From the NCBI GenBank assembly GCA_032622095.1, contig CP136068.1, positions 157,613,465-157,677,464 of the forward strand: a stretch of DNA of 64,000 bases. The letters are read 5' to 3'. The notes under the pieces were generated by a model that saw nothing but the letters and a program-made list of their open reading frames with translations, searched no databases and was not told where the DNA came from. This stretch comes from Siphonodentalium dalli. Taxonomy: Eukaryota > Mollusca > Scaphopoda > Gadilida > Siphonodentaliidae. Numbering within the stretch: position 1 is the first letter of the stretch; every line of letters begins with the position of its first letter. A program made the position numbers and the translations under genes. Positions 50,301 through 63,846 of the stretch are shown here, in pieces.

Positions 50301-50876
50301 CACAATCTTCATAACCCCGCCATTGATCCTCTGGTTCGGGGTATCATGTATCGTTTAATACATGGGGTTCTTTATACGAGAGATAGATTAGCAAAATACT
50401 ATGGACAAAGGGTACTCAAAAACTGCCCTTTGTGCCTTCAATTTCCGGAGAACGTAGAGCATCTTTTCGTTCATTGTTCAGTTGTTCAAGCACTTTGGGA
50501 CCTCGTCTTTGGTTGGCTCAAACCTCTAATACCGCATGAACGGTTTCGCACACACCTTGGGTTTATTCGGTTTTTGTTAATTCGAGCCCGTGATCCGAAT
50601 CATCGAGCATTAGCGCTCGTTCTCATTACTGAAGCCGTGGCCACTATTTGGCTCTTTAGAAACCGCATACATCATGCTCAAAAATTCCTTCAAACACGGC
50701 CGACGGTTTCTCAACCATCACACGTATTTATTTTTGCGATATTTATCCGGATCCGCACTCACGTGCTCATTGACAAATTACGTATGTCCCTTACTTCTTT
50801 TGAAGAGCTTTGGCTCCAAACAACAGATATATGTGAACTGAATGCCACCGATGACTCTATCCATTTCAATATTTAG
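47384..50876 (+). pseudogene. A2 ORF2: endonuclease, RT, zinc finger; two lesions
   Basis: ATG 47,384 (MDGIKISSLNARGLKND). The APE-type endonuclease is visible (FLQETFVDDH, LGGDFNFIM, HSDHDVI). There is a premature TAG at 47,546-47,548 and one extra G in the run near 47,690. From there the frame is open for ~1,060 codons. RT motifs: GRAPGLDGLGVEFY, NYRPISLLNVDYK, CLDQQKAFDRV, VRQGCSLSPLLYILCLEPFL, YADDVTL at 49,461-49,475. The C-terminal finger is CPLCLQFPENVEHLFVHC. Stop 50,876. With just two small lesions this is the most complete A ORF2 and points to recent activity. Confidence 0.9.
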
Positions 50877-51760
50877 TTATCTTTATTTAGATTGTCTCCT
50901 TTTGGTGACTTCACTTACGCCCGTGTAATACGCGGATGCCCTACATATTACATTGTAATTCAACCGTTAATTATTTTGCGACTCGTTCGCTTCTATTACG
51001 GATTTCTCCAGGATTCAAAATTTCTTTCAAGAGATATTTCGTTCTTAAATTTCTTCAGGCAGTTTCTGTAATAAATTTACATATGCCACTTTTATCTTTC
51101 TCGATAGTTTCTAAGACTTCACTTACGCCCGTGTAAAGAGCGGGTGACCTACATCTTACATTGTGAATCCCACGTAACTTCTTATGCGATTTGTTTGCTA
51201 CTCTTACGGATTCCACCATTATTCACAATTCCTTTCAACAAATAATACGTTTTTTCATTTTTGAAGCAGTTTCTGTAATTTATTTACATATGCCAAATTT
51301 GATTTTCTCGGTAGTTTCTAAGGCTCGTTCTTATATACCAATGTTTTTACCATTATTTGTATTATGTTCTATGTTATTCTTTTTCCTATTAATTTATTCA
51401 TTTTGTCATTAAAGGGACAATGATGATTTGGTTCATGAATAAGCCGTCTGGCGAAACGCCCGTTCTGGTAGTAAGTATCGGGACCCTCCTGGTCTTGGCT
51501 GAACCCGTCGGGCCTCATGACCAGGACTGAGTCAAACCCCCGTTTAAAAAAAGAAGAAAAAAAAGAAGATTCATCGTTTTTCGCCACGCATCCTACGCAG
51601 AAAGCTGAATTATATCTATGTTTCTGTGAGTGTATTGTGTGCGTTAATACGGATTTCTCACCCAGGTTCCAGGCCTCGGGAGCATCCAGGATGTGGCTGG
51701 GAATTTTCCTGCAGCAGTCAATTCAGGTGGTATAACATCACGCCCCAGCACGTGCACACA

Positions 51761-53074
51761 ATGGCTGTTCATACTGATCGCGTTAATGGCGTCCTTTGGC
51801 GTCCTTCACCAGTTTTATTCGGGCCCACTAATGCCCCACCACCGTTGTGTTCCGATGATGTGGCGGGTAATGTCCCATCCGTTCATATAGAAAGCTTAGA
51901 TCCTTTAGATCCCTACAAAGATTTATACCTTCCTGCAAATCGGAAAATTCCCGACGACGTTCGAGGGGATCTTCTAGAGCGCACAGTAAGCGCCAACATT
52001 CGTGGGGTTAACCCCGGTAGGATCACAACGGCTTCTTTAGCGGACAAAGTTCTTGCCGAGATGCGAGGTTCAAATATTACCGCCATTTATCGTGGAAGGT
52101 CCATCCGGGATTGGAAAATCGTTTTCGTCAACAAGGTGGACGTTGAAAAATTCATCCAACTTCAGGAATTCCAACCTTACGGTGATGACTTATTTGTGGG
52201 ATGGTCGGGTTCCCGTCAACGGGTCACCACAATACGTGTCAACTGGCTACCTTACCATGTACATCACGGAAACGTGTACGAACAATTATGTGGTTTCGGG
52301 GAAATAACATACATGGGATATGATTCCTTTTACAAACAAGGCCATAAAATTGCAAACGGGGTACGGATTTTGAAGGCAAAGCTATCTGTGGAAGACTTCC
52401 AGGCCTTTCCCGATTTTATAGAGGTGGAGGGCCACACCGGATTGGTGACCGTGGTCGGACGCCCCCCTCTGTGCCTGCGATGTCGGGGGAGGGGCCATGT
52501 TAGGGCCACCTGCCCTCAGGGTAAACCTAGTTCGTATGCCGGTGCTGCTGGCCGTCACCCGGAGGATGATGAGAGGGAAGCTCCCACGGGGGGTAAGGAT
52601 GTGCAGACCATGGATGTGCCGGACACACGCACCCCCCCTGGTGAGGATTATTCCGTGCCGCCAGTCTTGTCTCTGTCCCAGTTTCAAGCTCAGTTCGACA
52701 ATGCAATTCCGCCCACTGGGGATATTCGGCCCAGTTTGACTGATTTTGCGGACGATCTTCCTGCTCCACCACCGGAAGTATTGAATTTTCATACTCCTGC
52801 GGGAGACGTTTTAGCAGTGTCAGGGGGCATTGAGGTGATGGACACTTTCGCCCCCCGGCCAAGCGATTCACGGAAACGTTCCCACGACCATTCAGACGAC
52901 GAAACAGACAATAAGAAATTGGTTGTGGTTGTCAAACGAGACCTCGCCGCTTCCGAGGACACCATCTTTTGTGATGGTACTGGTTCCTCGTCGGACCCCG
53001 GTACCATCACGGGAGATGAGAGTTCTCTCGGAGACGGCGTGGTTGAGGATTCAGATTGTTTGTCGGACACTTAA
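51761..53074 (+). CDS. A3 ORF1 protein: RRM-like and CCHC zinc knuckle
   Basis: Intact ORF of 437 codons from ATG 51,761 (MAVHTDRVNG); the frame is open further upstream to 51,626, but this ATG is conserved in all A copies. Order: acidic/Pro N-terminal part, a conserved segment (ADKVLAEMRGSNITAIYRGR), an RRM-like fold (TTIRVNWLPYHVHHGNVYEQ ... ANGVRILKAKLS), the zinc knuckle CX2CX4HX4C (52,472-52,513), then a Pro/Asp/Ser-rich acidic tail. Matches ORF1 of Tx1-type LINEs: RNA-binding partner of ORF2 in the RNP. The C run that breaks A1 and A2 is seven bases here. Confidence 0.85.
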   Translation: MAVHTDRVNGVLWRPSPVLFGPTNAPPPLCSDDVAGNVPSVHIESLDPLDPYKDLYLPANRKIPDDVRGDLLERTVSANIRGVNPGRITTASLADKVLAEMRGSNITAIYRGRSIRDWKIVFVNKVDVEKFIQLQEFQPYGDDLFVGWSGSRQRVTTIRVNWLPYHVHHGNVYEQLCGFGEITYMGYDSFYKQGHKIANGVRILKAKLSVEDFQAFPDFIEVEGHTGLVTVVGRPPLCLRCRGRGHVRATCPQGKPSSYAGAAGRHPEDDEREAPTGGKDVQTMDVPDTRTPPGEDYSVPPVLSLSQFQAQFDNAIPPTGDIRPSLTDFADDLPAPPPEVLNFHTPAGDVLAVSGGIEVMDTFAPRPSDSRKRSHDHSDDETDNKKLVVVVKRDLAASEDTIFCDGTGSSSDPGTITGDESSLGDGVVEDSDCLSDT

Positions 53075-53440
53075 TTCATACCATTATTATGCTTACAAAC
53101 TTAAACTCAACAAACTCAACTATGTTTGCAACGACTCGGATTAGCCCCCAGATTATGACGACTCTTCTTGATTGGCACTTGACCGCGGATTTGTCCACGA
53201 CTGCCGGCCTTGTCTACTTCTTTCCATTTATGCCGGACTTATTATGGTCTGGCAGTCACTCAGGGTATGGTTGTATCGTTTCCTATTATTTAGGTATTGT
53301 ATGGTTTCGTTTACGTCCGTGCTTATTGTTTTTTATTTATTTCGGTACATTTTGCTTTATTTATTTATCTTATATTTTCCTTATTTCTGATATGTTTAGT
53401 TTTGTTGCTTGTGTTCAGTTCTTCCCTTATTTGCCCCAAC

Positions 53441-54401
53441 ATGGATGGGATTAAAATATCTTGTGTGATGCTCCAATTACTGTAGACGAGCTTTTGGAGG
53501 CCATTAAGGGTTTGGCACGTGGCCGTGCACCGGGCCTGGATGGTTTGGGGTGGAATTTTATTCCACCTTCTCCCACCTCTTATTACCCACATTATTAGTC
53601 CTGTATAATAATTGTTTTCTTACAAAATTGCCCCTCTCATTACGTACATCACTGATTACGCTCCTGCCCCAGGAACCGACCCATCCCGAAATTCCCTCAA
53701 ACTATCGTCCCATCAGTTTGTTAAATGTCGAACTTCGAAGGATATGTACCGACATCTTTTGCAATCGGTCATTTCTCTGCCTTCACTAAGGCTCAAATAC
53801 CCACAATTGCCTTTTAATTTGGTATGGCACAATCTTCATAACCCCGCCATTGATCCTCTGGTTCGGGGTATCATGTATCGTTTAATACATGGGGTTCTTT
53901 ATACGAGAAAGATTAGCAAAATACTATGGACAAAGGGTACTCAAAAACTGCCCTTTGTGCCTCCAATTTCCGGAGAACGTAGAGCATCTTTTCGTTAATT
54001 GTTCAGTTGTTCAAGCACTTTGGGACCTCGTCTTTGGTTGGCTCAAACCTCTAATACCGCATGAACGGTTTCGCACACACCTTGGGTTTATTCGGTTTTT
54101 GTTAATTCGAGCCCGTGATCCGAATCATCGAGCATTAGCGCTCGTTCTCATTACTGAAGCCGTGGCCACTATTTGGCTCTTTAGAAACCACATACATCAT
54201 GCTCAAAAATTCCTTCAAACACGGCCGACGGTTTCTCAACCATCACACGTATTTATTTTGCGATATTTATCCCGGATCCGCACTCACGTACTCATTGACA
54301 AATTACGTATGTCCCTCACTTCTTTTGAAGAGCTTTGGCTCCAAACAACAGATATATGTGAACTGAATGCCACCGATGACTCTATCCATTTCAATATTTA
54401 G
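53441..54401 (+). pseudogene. A3 ORF2 remnant
   Basis: ORF2 start (MDGIKIS) fused to the N-terminal edge of the RT (DAPITVDELLEAIKG), frameshifted at GGTTTGGGGTGGAA. It is then fused near 53,733 to the C-terminal region (TSKDMYRHLLQSV), frameshifted again near 53,908 (GAGAAAGATTAG), and ends with the finger region (CPLCLQFPENVEHLFVNC) and stop 54,401. Catalytic motifs absent. Confidence 0.8.
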
Positions 54402-55055
54402 TTATCTTTATTTAGATTGTCTCCTTTTGGTGACTTCACTTACGCCCGTGTAATACGCGGGTGTCCTACATATTACATTGTCATTCAACCGTTAATTATT
54501 TTGCGACTCGTTCGCTTCTATTACGGATTTCTCCAGGATTCAAAATTTCTTTCAAGAGATATTTCGTTCTTAAATTTCTTCAGGCAGTTTCTGTAATAAA
54601 TTTACATATGCCACTTTTATCTTTCTCGATAGTTTCTAAGACTTCACTTACGCCCGTGTAAAGAGCGGGTGACCTACATCTTACATTGTGAATCCCACGT
54701 TACTTCTTATGCGATTTGTTCGCTACTCTTACGGATTCCACCATTATTCACAATTCCTTTCAACAAATAATACGTTTTTCCATTTTTGAAGCAGTTTCTG
54801 TAATTTATTTACATATGCCAAATTTGTTTTTCTCGGTAGTTTCTAAGGCTCGTTCTTATATACCAATGTTTTTACCATTATTTGTATTATGTTCTATGTT
54901 ATTCTTTTTCCTATTAATTTATTCATTTTGTCATTAAAGGGACAATGCTGATTTGGTTCATGAATTAGCCGTCTGGCGAAACGCCCGTTCTGGTAGTAAG
55001 TATCGGGACCCTCCTGGTCTTGGCTGAACCCGTCGGGCCTCATGACCAGGACTGA

Positions 55056-55508
<453 letters not shown>

Positions 55509-55540
55509 ACTGTCTGATCACATATCAGAAACTCAACGGC

Positions 55541-55903
55541 GAAAACCGGTTTCCACACAGTTGCCACGGCACAAAAATCTAAAGCGCACCTTACAACGAC
55601 ACCATGAGCAAGGAATTCCGATAACTCGTCTTTGGTATGGGAACTTGAAAGTAGTTTTTGCATGGAAACATTCGAATTTTTTGTAGTGCTAGTGATATGG
55701 TTGCTCACACTTGGCTTATTTCCAAGTCTCCTTATTCTCGTTGTCGTCTTCAGTGAGTTTTCAACATCGTAGCGATCGAATATCACATGACACTCATCAA
55801 ACTTAGCAAAATACTTCTTGTCCATGTTATCATAGAAGTGTTGAGCTAAGTCCCCACACGTAGTGACGGATACAGGCGTGTGGAGCGCTTGAACTTCAAC
55901 CAT
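55541..55903 (-). pseudogene. Antisense host-like ORF piece at D2 5' end
   Basis: Counterpart of 18,187-18,549: ATG 55,903 (MVEVQALHTP; Ala to Val against D1). Same FDRYDVENSLKTTTR and MQKLLSSSHTKDELSEFL stretches. Truncated by the H3 junction. Confidence 0.4.
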
Positions 55904-56311
55904 GGCGTCGACAATTGCAACCCTCTCAGACTTCCGGTGTAAACAAGAAATGTCAAATTGTTTCTGTCTTCAAGTTATGCGTGTTTTCTCGAAAATCGGA
56001 CAAGGTATCGATGTTTGAATATGTTCTAGTGTTTGCGGAATTTCTCAGGTACAAGATGGTGACAAGATCAAGATTCGCTTAACCGGTATGTTTGGACTGT
56101 GCCGGTATGATGTTTCTTCATTTCAATATTATCGTAATCATGCTTAATGATATAGCCACCATTACCCCCTGTCCAAATTGGCCAATGAACTGTACTCACG
56201 TGTACGCTGTCAGTACAGAAATTATCGTCGTGTGAAATCGTCACGCTTGATCAACTGTTTAGGGGATTCCCCGATGACATTCAATAACCAGCGGTTGTGA
56301 AAATTCGACAA

Positions 56312-57904
56312 ATGACAATGGGTGATTCAAGCCGCCAACGGTCACTAGCGATGTGTTTATCGGTGTGGTACGATAGCATTGAGTCACAGCAACACACCCG
56401 TAAACAAGAGGACTCTACTAAAGTAACCGACAATCTACAAGCTGTGTTACTGTTCATTAACTCAACAACGCAAGATGTGTTTACGTCCACAATAATATAA
56501 TTTGTTGCTAACCAAGATAAACTTTTAGATACTCTCCGCGACAACGTATTCATGCATGCAACAATTGACAATAGCTTTCCATATGACTCTTCCTCATCAA
56601 TGAAACAACGCGTTGTTCGAAGTTTAACCGGTGATCATATTATTGACAAAAACAGTCGTAATATGAGAATGGCAGTGGATATATACAAACTAATGAAATT
56701 TTTGGTCGATAAGGATGGGGATAGCATCAATGACGTTATAAGTAAAGGTGTTAGAAATAAAAGTGTTAGCCGTCCTTCAATATCAAGCATGCCTGTAATC
56801 GACGACGACCAGGCAATCTCCAATGTGAACGTCAACAGCTCGATTGTGAAAATCCTCCGAGATATATCTCTGATAAAAACGGAAAATGAAAAATTCCATA
56901 AAGACTTCTCCGAACGTATTCCGAAGTTGGATTCAACAATAGCTCAAATGGAAGCCCGATTAGATAAAATTGATGAAAAACTATGTATTGTAAAAGATGT
57001 GAACCAACTCAAAAAAGATGTTGCGAATGTAAATACTAAAATAAAAACAATGGATGAAGACTTAGAAAGTGTGAAATTAACAATGGAAAGAATACAAGAT
57101 GAAAAATACTCTGGTGTGAAAAGATTAAAAAGTGAAATTGTCGGCGTCAAATCGGATGTGGGTACCATAGTAAATGGGTTGGAGGAGTTTAGTCGTAAAC
57201 AAAAAAGCTTTGAAGGACAACTATCAACATTAAAGGATTTAGTAAATAAAAAGCATGTTCAACCAACACACTCCTGCGATAAACTAATGAATGAAACAAT
57301 TAAAAATAACGTGAATATAATGAAAGATGAATTCCGGAACTTCACCACAAGCGTGACTAATAACCTCCAAGTATTTGTGGAATGTGTGAGTGTTTCAATG
57401 GACAATGTATCCAAAACTCAACGCGACATATCAGACACACTCAATAAAATGATGGATGCATTCCTTGCTTATGATGATACATGTGACCGCTCTCATGCCA
57501 GTGATGAAGCTTCAGTGGATGATTCACATTCCAGTGCCCCAAATGATGTATCCTATGAATCCAGAGTTCCATCATATGAAGATAATCGCAGACATAACGC
57601 CTCGAACAATACAAGAAGCCCGCGATATTCGGACAATGAACCTGATGACTATTACTTTAACAAGCAAGATGGCCCGATTAAAACATCACAGGTATTCCTT
57701 GGTGGTTTCTCCAACCGAGTGACAATTCACGACATCAAGAAACACTTACTGTACGAAAACGTACGTTTCACTGTTATCCGGATGTTAAGAGGAAACACGG
57801 CTCGTATCAACATTTGTGACGATTATCTGGATAACGTTCTCGCATCTAACTTCTGGCCAAAAGGCGCAATCTGCAGAATGTGGGTCCACAAAAATCGTGA
57901 CTAG
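56312..57904 (+). pseudogene. D2 ORF1 with early stop
   Basis: Same architecture as D1 ORF1. A GAA-to-TAA change ends the frame at 56,498-56,500, ~60 codons in; the rest (56,552-57,904) is open. The C-terminus here is the likely ancestral form (NVLASNFWPKGAICRMWVHK). Confidence 0.8.
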
Positions 57905-57978
57905 TCAATGCATGTATGCATATATGATTCTGCTCACTTATTTATGTTGTATTTACATTGCATATACATGATTCAACA

Positions 57979-60900
57979 ATGCGTTATACGACTTTGCTGT
58001 TGACATTAATATGTCTAATTACAAGTATAAATGTAACAACTAATAGTATCACATTAACAGTAGTTGAATGCAAACGCGTGATGGAATCTCCTGAATTAAA
58101 CCTACTCAACTGGAACTGTACAGGTATCACATCTTCGGGTCATTACTTGGCATCATTGCTCAAGAATGGCGCTTATGATATCGTAGGCTTAAGTGAGCAT
58201 TGGCTTTATCAATGCGATCTTGATTTCCTCGGTTCGCTTAACAAGGACTATGAGTATCATGCCATATGCGATTCTCGCCAAAATATTCCCAACAAGAGAG
58301 GTAGACCTAGTGGTGGTGTTGCCTTGCTATGGCATAAGAAATTATCAAATCGTATATGTCCGCTTGCAATTAATGATGATCGTATTTTAGGGATACAAAT
58401 TAGGATGATGGATGAAAGTTTTATATATCTCCTCCAAGTATATCTACCATCTACAAACTATACCATACAATATTACGAAGAGTATGCGAAAACGCTTGGT
58501 GACCTATGTGACACCTACAAATCATATGGTAACGTAATCGTAATGGGAGACACAAACGGACAATTTGACAAATCGGATGAACGAAATATGATATTCAAGA
58601 AAATGGTTAAGCGAATCGAGATGTGAATTATGAATTTTGTGACGATTATCCTCTATCTACATGCATTCCTTTCGGTGATTACTGCCAATTACATGAAGGA
58701 ACAATTGTCGATCACATTTTTATTCCATCCACATTTATTCCATTTATTCACGAGGTACATGTTTTAGACGATGACGCCATTAACGTATCTAATCATAGAC
58801 CTATTGTATTACATTTGAAGTTTCAGCTACGCAGTCAATCTTCATGTACAGCCGAAAGAGAAACAGACAAAACCATAAATTGGCGTAAAGTTAAATCTGA
58901 ACCAGAAATTCTCGAACTTTACAAACAAAGTCTTGATGTTGAACTAACAGCACACAAAATCATATACACTGATGATTCAGACATATCTGAAGTTTACCAG
59001 TCAATTGCACGTGTAATATCAAAAGTATCGGAATCATGTTTACCAAAAAAGTCATATAATAAACGCCTGAAACCATATTGGGGAGATTGTTTGAAAAATA
59101 AGCATAAATATATGCGTGATCTCCGGAAACAATGGATACGTGAAGGTCGACCTCGAGCAAGTACACAATGTAATAGTTACACTCAATATAAATTAGCGAA
59201 ACGTGATTTTCGTAGAGAGTACAGAAAAGCGTCCGAAAATTATATATCCGAATTAAATAATGAAATTGACGAACGCGCTCAGATCGATCAGAATTATCTA
59301 TTTCGCGTGATACATGTAAAGCGACAGAGATATCATATCGATAAAAATGCATTCTTTTGTTATGAAGGGAAGGTTCTACGGAATGATCTTGATGTTGTGG
59401 AAGGCTGGGCATCGTATTTTGAAAATCTGTACTCACCGCTATACCAATCAGACTTTGATTTCAATCACTTCCACTGTGTTAATGAATTTATTGCGCGTAC
59501 AATGGCCAGTAAACAAAGCAGTGATATTGACAATCGCATATTTTTTCCTGTATCAACTGGTGAACTGAATCAAATATATCGGGGCCTAAGTACGGGGAAA
59601 GCGGCTGGATGGGACGGGATATCCAATGAACACTTATTATACGGAAGTAACACATTGACGCTGGCGATTTCTAAACTCTTAACTAATGTAATTAATACAC
59701 AGAAGGTCCCGAGCCAAATGAAACGCGGTATAATCGTTACATTATTTAAAGGTGGCAAAAAACCCAGGACAGATTTTGATAGCTATAGGGCTATAACGTT
59801 GATGCCTGTTTTATATAAGTTACTTGAAAAAGTTATACAAACTCGATTGGAATCTTATGCACCCAATTTAATACAAGTGCATCCGCTTCAACATGGCTTC
59901 CAAAAAGGTGTAAGCGCAACCATGACATCTTACGTAATGAAGGAATGTATTGACTATGTGTCCGCTAGTAAAAAAAAATTATACAGTTTATTTTTAGATG
60001 TATGGAAGGCATTCGATACCGTCTGGATTAACGGATTGTTATATAAATTAGATAAACGCGGTTTTAAAGGAAATTTGTTTTGTCTCATTAATGAATTGCT
60101 GACAAATGTTACATGTTCTATTCGTTATAACAATTCCTTATCTAGGTGGTTTGACGTTCGTCAAGGGGCTCGTCAGGGAAGTATTCTCTCCCCATTTTAC
60201 TACATGGTCTATGTTGACGAGTTGATATGTACTCTCGCAAATTCCCCGTATGGCATACAAATGCTCGGAGTAAATTGCACATGCCCAACACATGCTGATG
60301 ACATGGTTTTATTATTACTCAATAGTGTCGGATTATCAGCTCTTATTGATATGTGTTTTGAATACAGCAAAAAGTGGCGATATAAGTATAACTCTAATAA
60401 ATGCTCGGTAATAGTATTCAACGAAACAAAGTCAGAGTTCTCTCGTCAACATCGCGTCTGGAACTTAGGAACATATACTCTACAAGAATGTTCAGAAGTT
60501 ACCCATCTTGGTATTCCACTCGATAAATACGATTTTAATTCTGTCTTCATTGATCGGATATGTGACAAAACCCGAAGTACATTCATGATGTTAACGAACG
60601 CAGGAATATACCCCGGTGGCATTACACCAAAAAGTTGTTCGTTGATTTATTATTCGGTGGTCATTCCAAAAGGTTTATACGGATCTGAACTTTTATGGTG
60701 TGTGAATAAAACTCTGCGACCGTCTCGAAAGAATGCACCGTTTCTGTCTAAAATACTAACAGGGTCTTCATAATCGCACAAAAACAGTTATAGTTCAAGG
60801 ATTAGTCGGTATGTCGTCAATTGTATCATTAATAGAAAAACGCAAACTGTCATTTATTGGTTCAATATGCAATCTGTCGTCGAACAAAACCGCCAAAGAT

Positions 60901-61577
60901 GTATTTATTACACGGTTATACCAGTATTTAATGTTTCCTACAGCTTCAAATTCTAATTTCATGGTTGATATTATTTGTACATTGGACAAATATGGAATGA
61001 CCGAATATTTCGAGAAATACTTATTAAATGTGACCTTTCCAAACAAATTATCATGGAAAAATATAACGAAGACCTCATGGTTCAATATAAATAGAGATGA
61101 ATGGGAATGTAGCAAAGGCGATGATAGTCGATTAAACCGTTTCTCGGCACTCCAGCCTAAATTATGATGTCTAGGCTATGGGAAAACTGTTACATATATC
61201 CTAAGCATAAAGATTCTTATCTCCTTGTTGCACGTCTTATTTCCATTCTTGAAACGGACGAACAATCGTGCCCATTGTGTGATAGAAAACACAATGATCT
61301 GGTCAGACATGCATTAATCGAGTGTGTCTCAATATGTGATAACCGTAATATTTTTGAATTTGACTTATTAAACGAATTTCATGTAGACGTATACATGCAA
61401 TATGATAGTTCGAATGCGGAATCCAAAACGCGAGTTCTATTATCCGTAATAGCTGAACTTGACCATTGTATACGCGAAATAGATAATGAACTGATCGATT
61501 TTTTCGTTAGGCAATCAGCTTCTCTTTGGAAAGCATATGTTGATAGCATATCATCACTAATGCCTGTACCTCCATAG
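57979..61577 (+). pseudogene. D2 ORF2, fused to a hydrophobic leader and frameshifted
   Basis: ATG 57,979 (MRYTTLLLTLICLITSINVT) starts a short upstream ORF that in D1 ends separately (~20,807). A ~490-bp deletion fuses it in frame to the endonuclease (LNLLNWNCTGI). Further lesions: a 7-bp deletion at 58,622 (stop at once), two bases lost near 60,714, and TA lost at 61,166 giving TGA. RT motifs remain (FLDVWKAFDTVW, FDVRQGARQGSILSP, HADD at 60,291-60,302). Confidence 0.8.
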
Positions 61578-62808
61578 TTCTGTATTAAAATTATATATAC
61601 GTACGCATTTCGAGAAATACTTATTAAATGTGACCTTTCCAAACAAATTATCATGGAAAAATATAACGAAGACCTCATGGTTCAATATAAATAGAGATGA
61701 ATGGGAATGTAGCAAAGGCGATGATAGTCGATTAAACCGTTTCTCGGCGCTCCAGCCTAAATTATGATGTCTAGGCTATGGGAAAACTGTTACATATATC
61801 CTAAGCATAAAGATTCTTATCTCCTTGTTGCACGTCTTATTTCCATTCTTGAAACGGACGAACAATCGTGCCCATTGTGTGATAGAAAACACAATGATCT
61901 GGTCAGACATGCATTAATCGAGTGTGTCTCAATATGTGATAACCGTAATATTTTTGAATTTGACTTATTAAACGAATTTCATGTAGACGTATACATGCAA
62001 TATGATAGTTCGAATGCGGAATCCAAAAACGCGAGTTCTATTATCCGTAATAGCTGAACTTGACCATTGTATACGCGAAATAGATAATGAACTGATCGAT
62101 TTTTTCGTTAGGAAATCAGCTTCTCTTTGGAAAGCATATGTTGATAGCATATCATCACTAATGCCTGTACCTCCATAGTTCTGTATTAAAATTATATATA
62201 CGTACGCATTTCGAGAAATACTTATTAAATGTGACCTTTCCAAACAAATTATCATGGAAAAATATAACGAAGACCTCATTGTTCAATATAAATAGAGATG
62301 AATGGGAATGTAGCAAAGGCGATGATAGTCGATTAAACCGTTTCTCGGCGCTCCAGCCTAAATTATGATGTCTAGGCTATGGGAAAACTGTTACATATAT
62401 CCTAAGCATAAAGATTCTTATCTCCTTGTTGCACGTCTTATTTCCATTCTTGAAACGGACGAACAATCGTGCCCATTGTGTGATAGAAAACACAATGATC
62501 TGGTCAGACATGCATTAATCGAGTGTGTCTCAATATGTGATAACCGTAATATTTTTGAATTTGACTTATTAAACGAATTTCATGTAGACGTATACATGCA
62601 ATATGATAGTTCGAATGCGGAATCCAAAACGCGAGTTCTATTATCCGTAATAGCTGAACTTGACCATTGTATACGCGAAATAGATAATGAACTGATCGAT
62701 TTTTTCGTTAGGAAATCAGTTTCTCTTTGGAAAGCATATGTTGATAGCATATCATCACTAATGCCTGTACCTCCATAGTTCTGTATTAAAATTATATATA
62801 CGTACGCA
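61008..62808 (+). repeat. Tandem triplication of D2 ORF2 3' end (~600-bp unit)
   Basis: Units start at TTTCGAGAAATAC (61,008; 61,608; 62,209) and run to ATATATACGTACGCA. In D1 that last sequence continues as CGTAACACACGAG, which reappears after the third unit (62,808). Each unit carries the finger-coding frame with CPLCDRKHNDLVRHALIEC. Unit 2 has one extra A near 62,028 and so a frameshift; units 1 and 3 encode 137-codon frames. Confidence 0.9.
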
Positions 62809-63005
62809 TAACACACGAGTGCATATCTATAGCTCTATGATTGTATATCATATGTGTACTTGCTATGTATAATGAAAATTTAGACGCATACATGTATTAT
62901 GCAACCACAATCAATTGTATATAGCTGGTATTCGTCGCGAATTATACTCAAACCATTTTCGATATATTGTTTCAACACGCACATTATGCCAATGAATATG
63001 TTTAA

Positions 63006-63368
<363 letters not shown>

Positions 63369-63397
63369 ACTGTCTGATCACTTATCAGAAACTCAAC

Positions 63398-63413
63398 GGC
63401 CCTTTTCAGGGCC
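63398..63413 (+). terminator. Histone 3' stem-loop (H3 copy 4)
   Basis: GGCCCTTTTCAGGGCC with flanks CAAC and ACCAAA, 30 bp after the stop, same as 27,129-27,144. Confidence 0.95.
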
Positions 63414-63597
63414 ACCAAATTATATTAAAGTGAAACTTTTACATTGCTATATATTCCCCCAAAATGCGCGTAGAATTAATTTTGATATTAGCCCCCCCCC
63501 CCCTTAAAATTAAGCACAGTCGTGTTCTCTTTATCTTGGGCCAAATATAGGTTGATGAATATACATGTACATGTACATTGGACCGTCCCGGGTTTTA

Positions 63598-63846
63598 GGA
63601 TACGCAGTCAAGCAGGCCATGCTAGACCGTCCCGTATCCCACTTCAGAAAAGACCCGCAGTCCAATAAGGTGTATTGGACCGTCCCGGGCGGTAACAGAA
63701 GAGAGCACGCAGTCCAGTGGAATCACTGGACCGTCCCGTACTCTCTTAGCAGCCCGCAATCCAATGCCTCCATTGGAAGGTCCCGGGCTTGGACAACCAA
63801 CTGAAAATGCGCAATCCAGCATCATCGCTGGATCGTCCCGCATTTT
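63598..63846 (+). repeat. Second copy of the five-hairpin array
   Basis: Exactly 36,276 bp after the first array, same length and order. Two differences inside the hairpins: hairpin 3 internal loop is CGTCC (CGTTC in the first) and hairpin 5 apical loop is ATCATC (ATCTTC in the first). All stems are unchanged. Differences confined to loops fit selection on pairing, though two sites are too few to test. The partial 3' half upstream is also present, after an extra ACATGT. Confidence 0.8.

Larger units (their letters stand above)
46022..51564 (+). mobile_element. Retroelement A2 (Tx1-like), longest copy
   Basis: 5.54 kb with intact ends, second member of the head-to-tail array. Order: 5' UTR, ORF1 (broken), ORF2 (nearly complete), 3' UTR with two ~210-bp related blocks beginning TCACTTACGCCCGTG (about 50,911 and 51,118), terminal inverted arms TCCTGGTC/GACCAGGA, and an A-rich tail. 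About 0.5 kb around the ORF1 end (equal to ~52,880-53,405 in A3) is missing. The ORF1 RRM/CCHC layout and the RT wording (SLLNVDYKILSKTLCNRFK, GVPGRTILDNCHLLRNI) place A in the Tx1 group of the L1 lineage, which is known for target-specific members. Confidence 0.85.
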
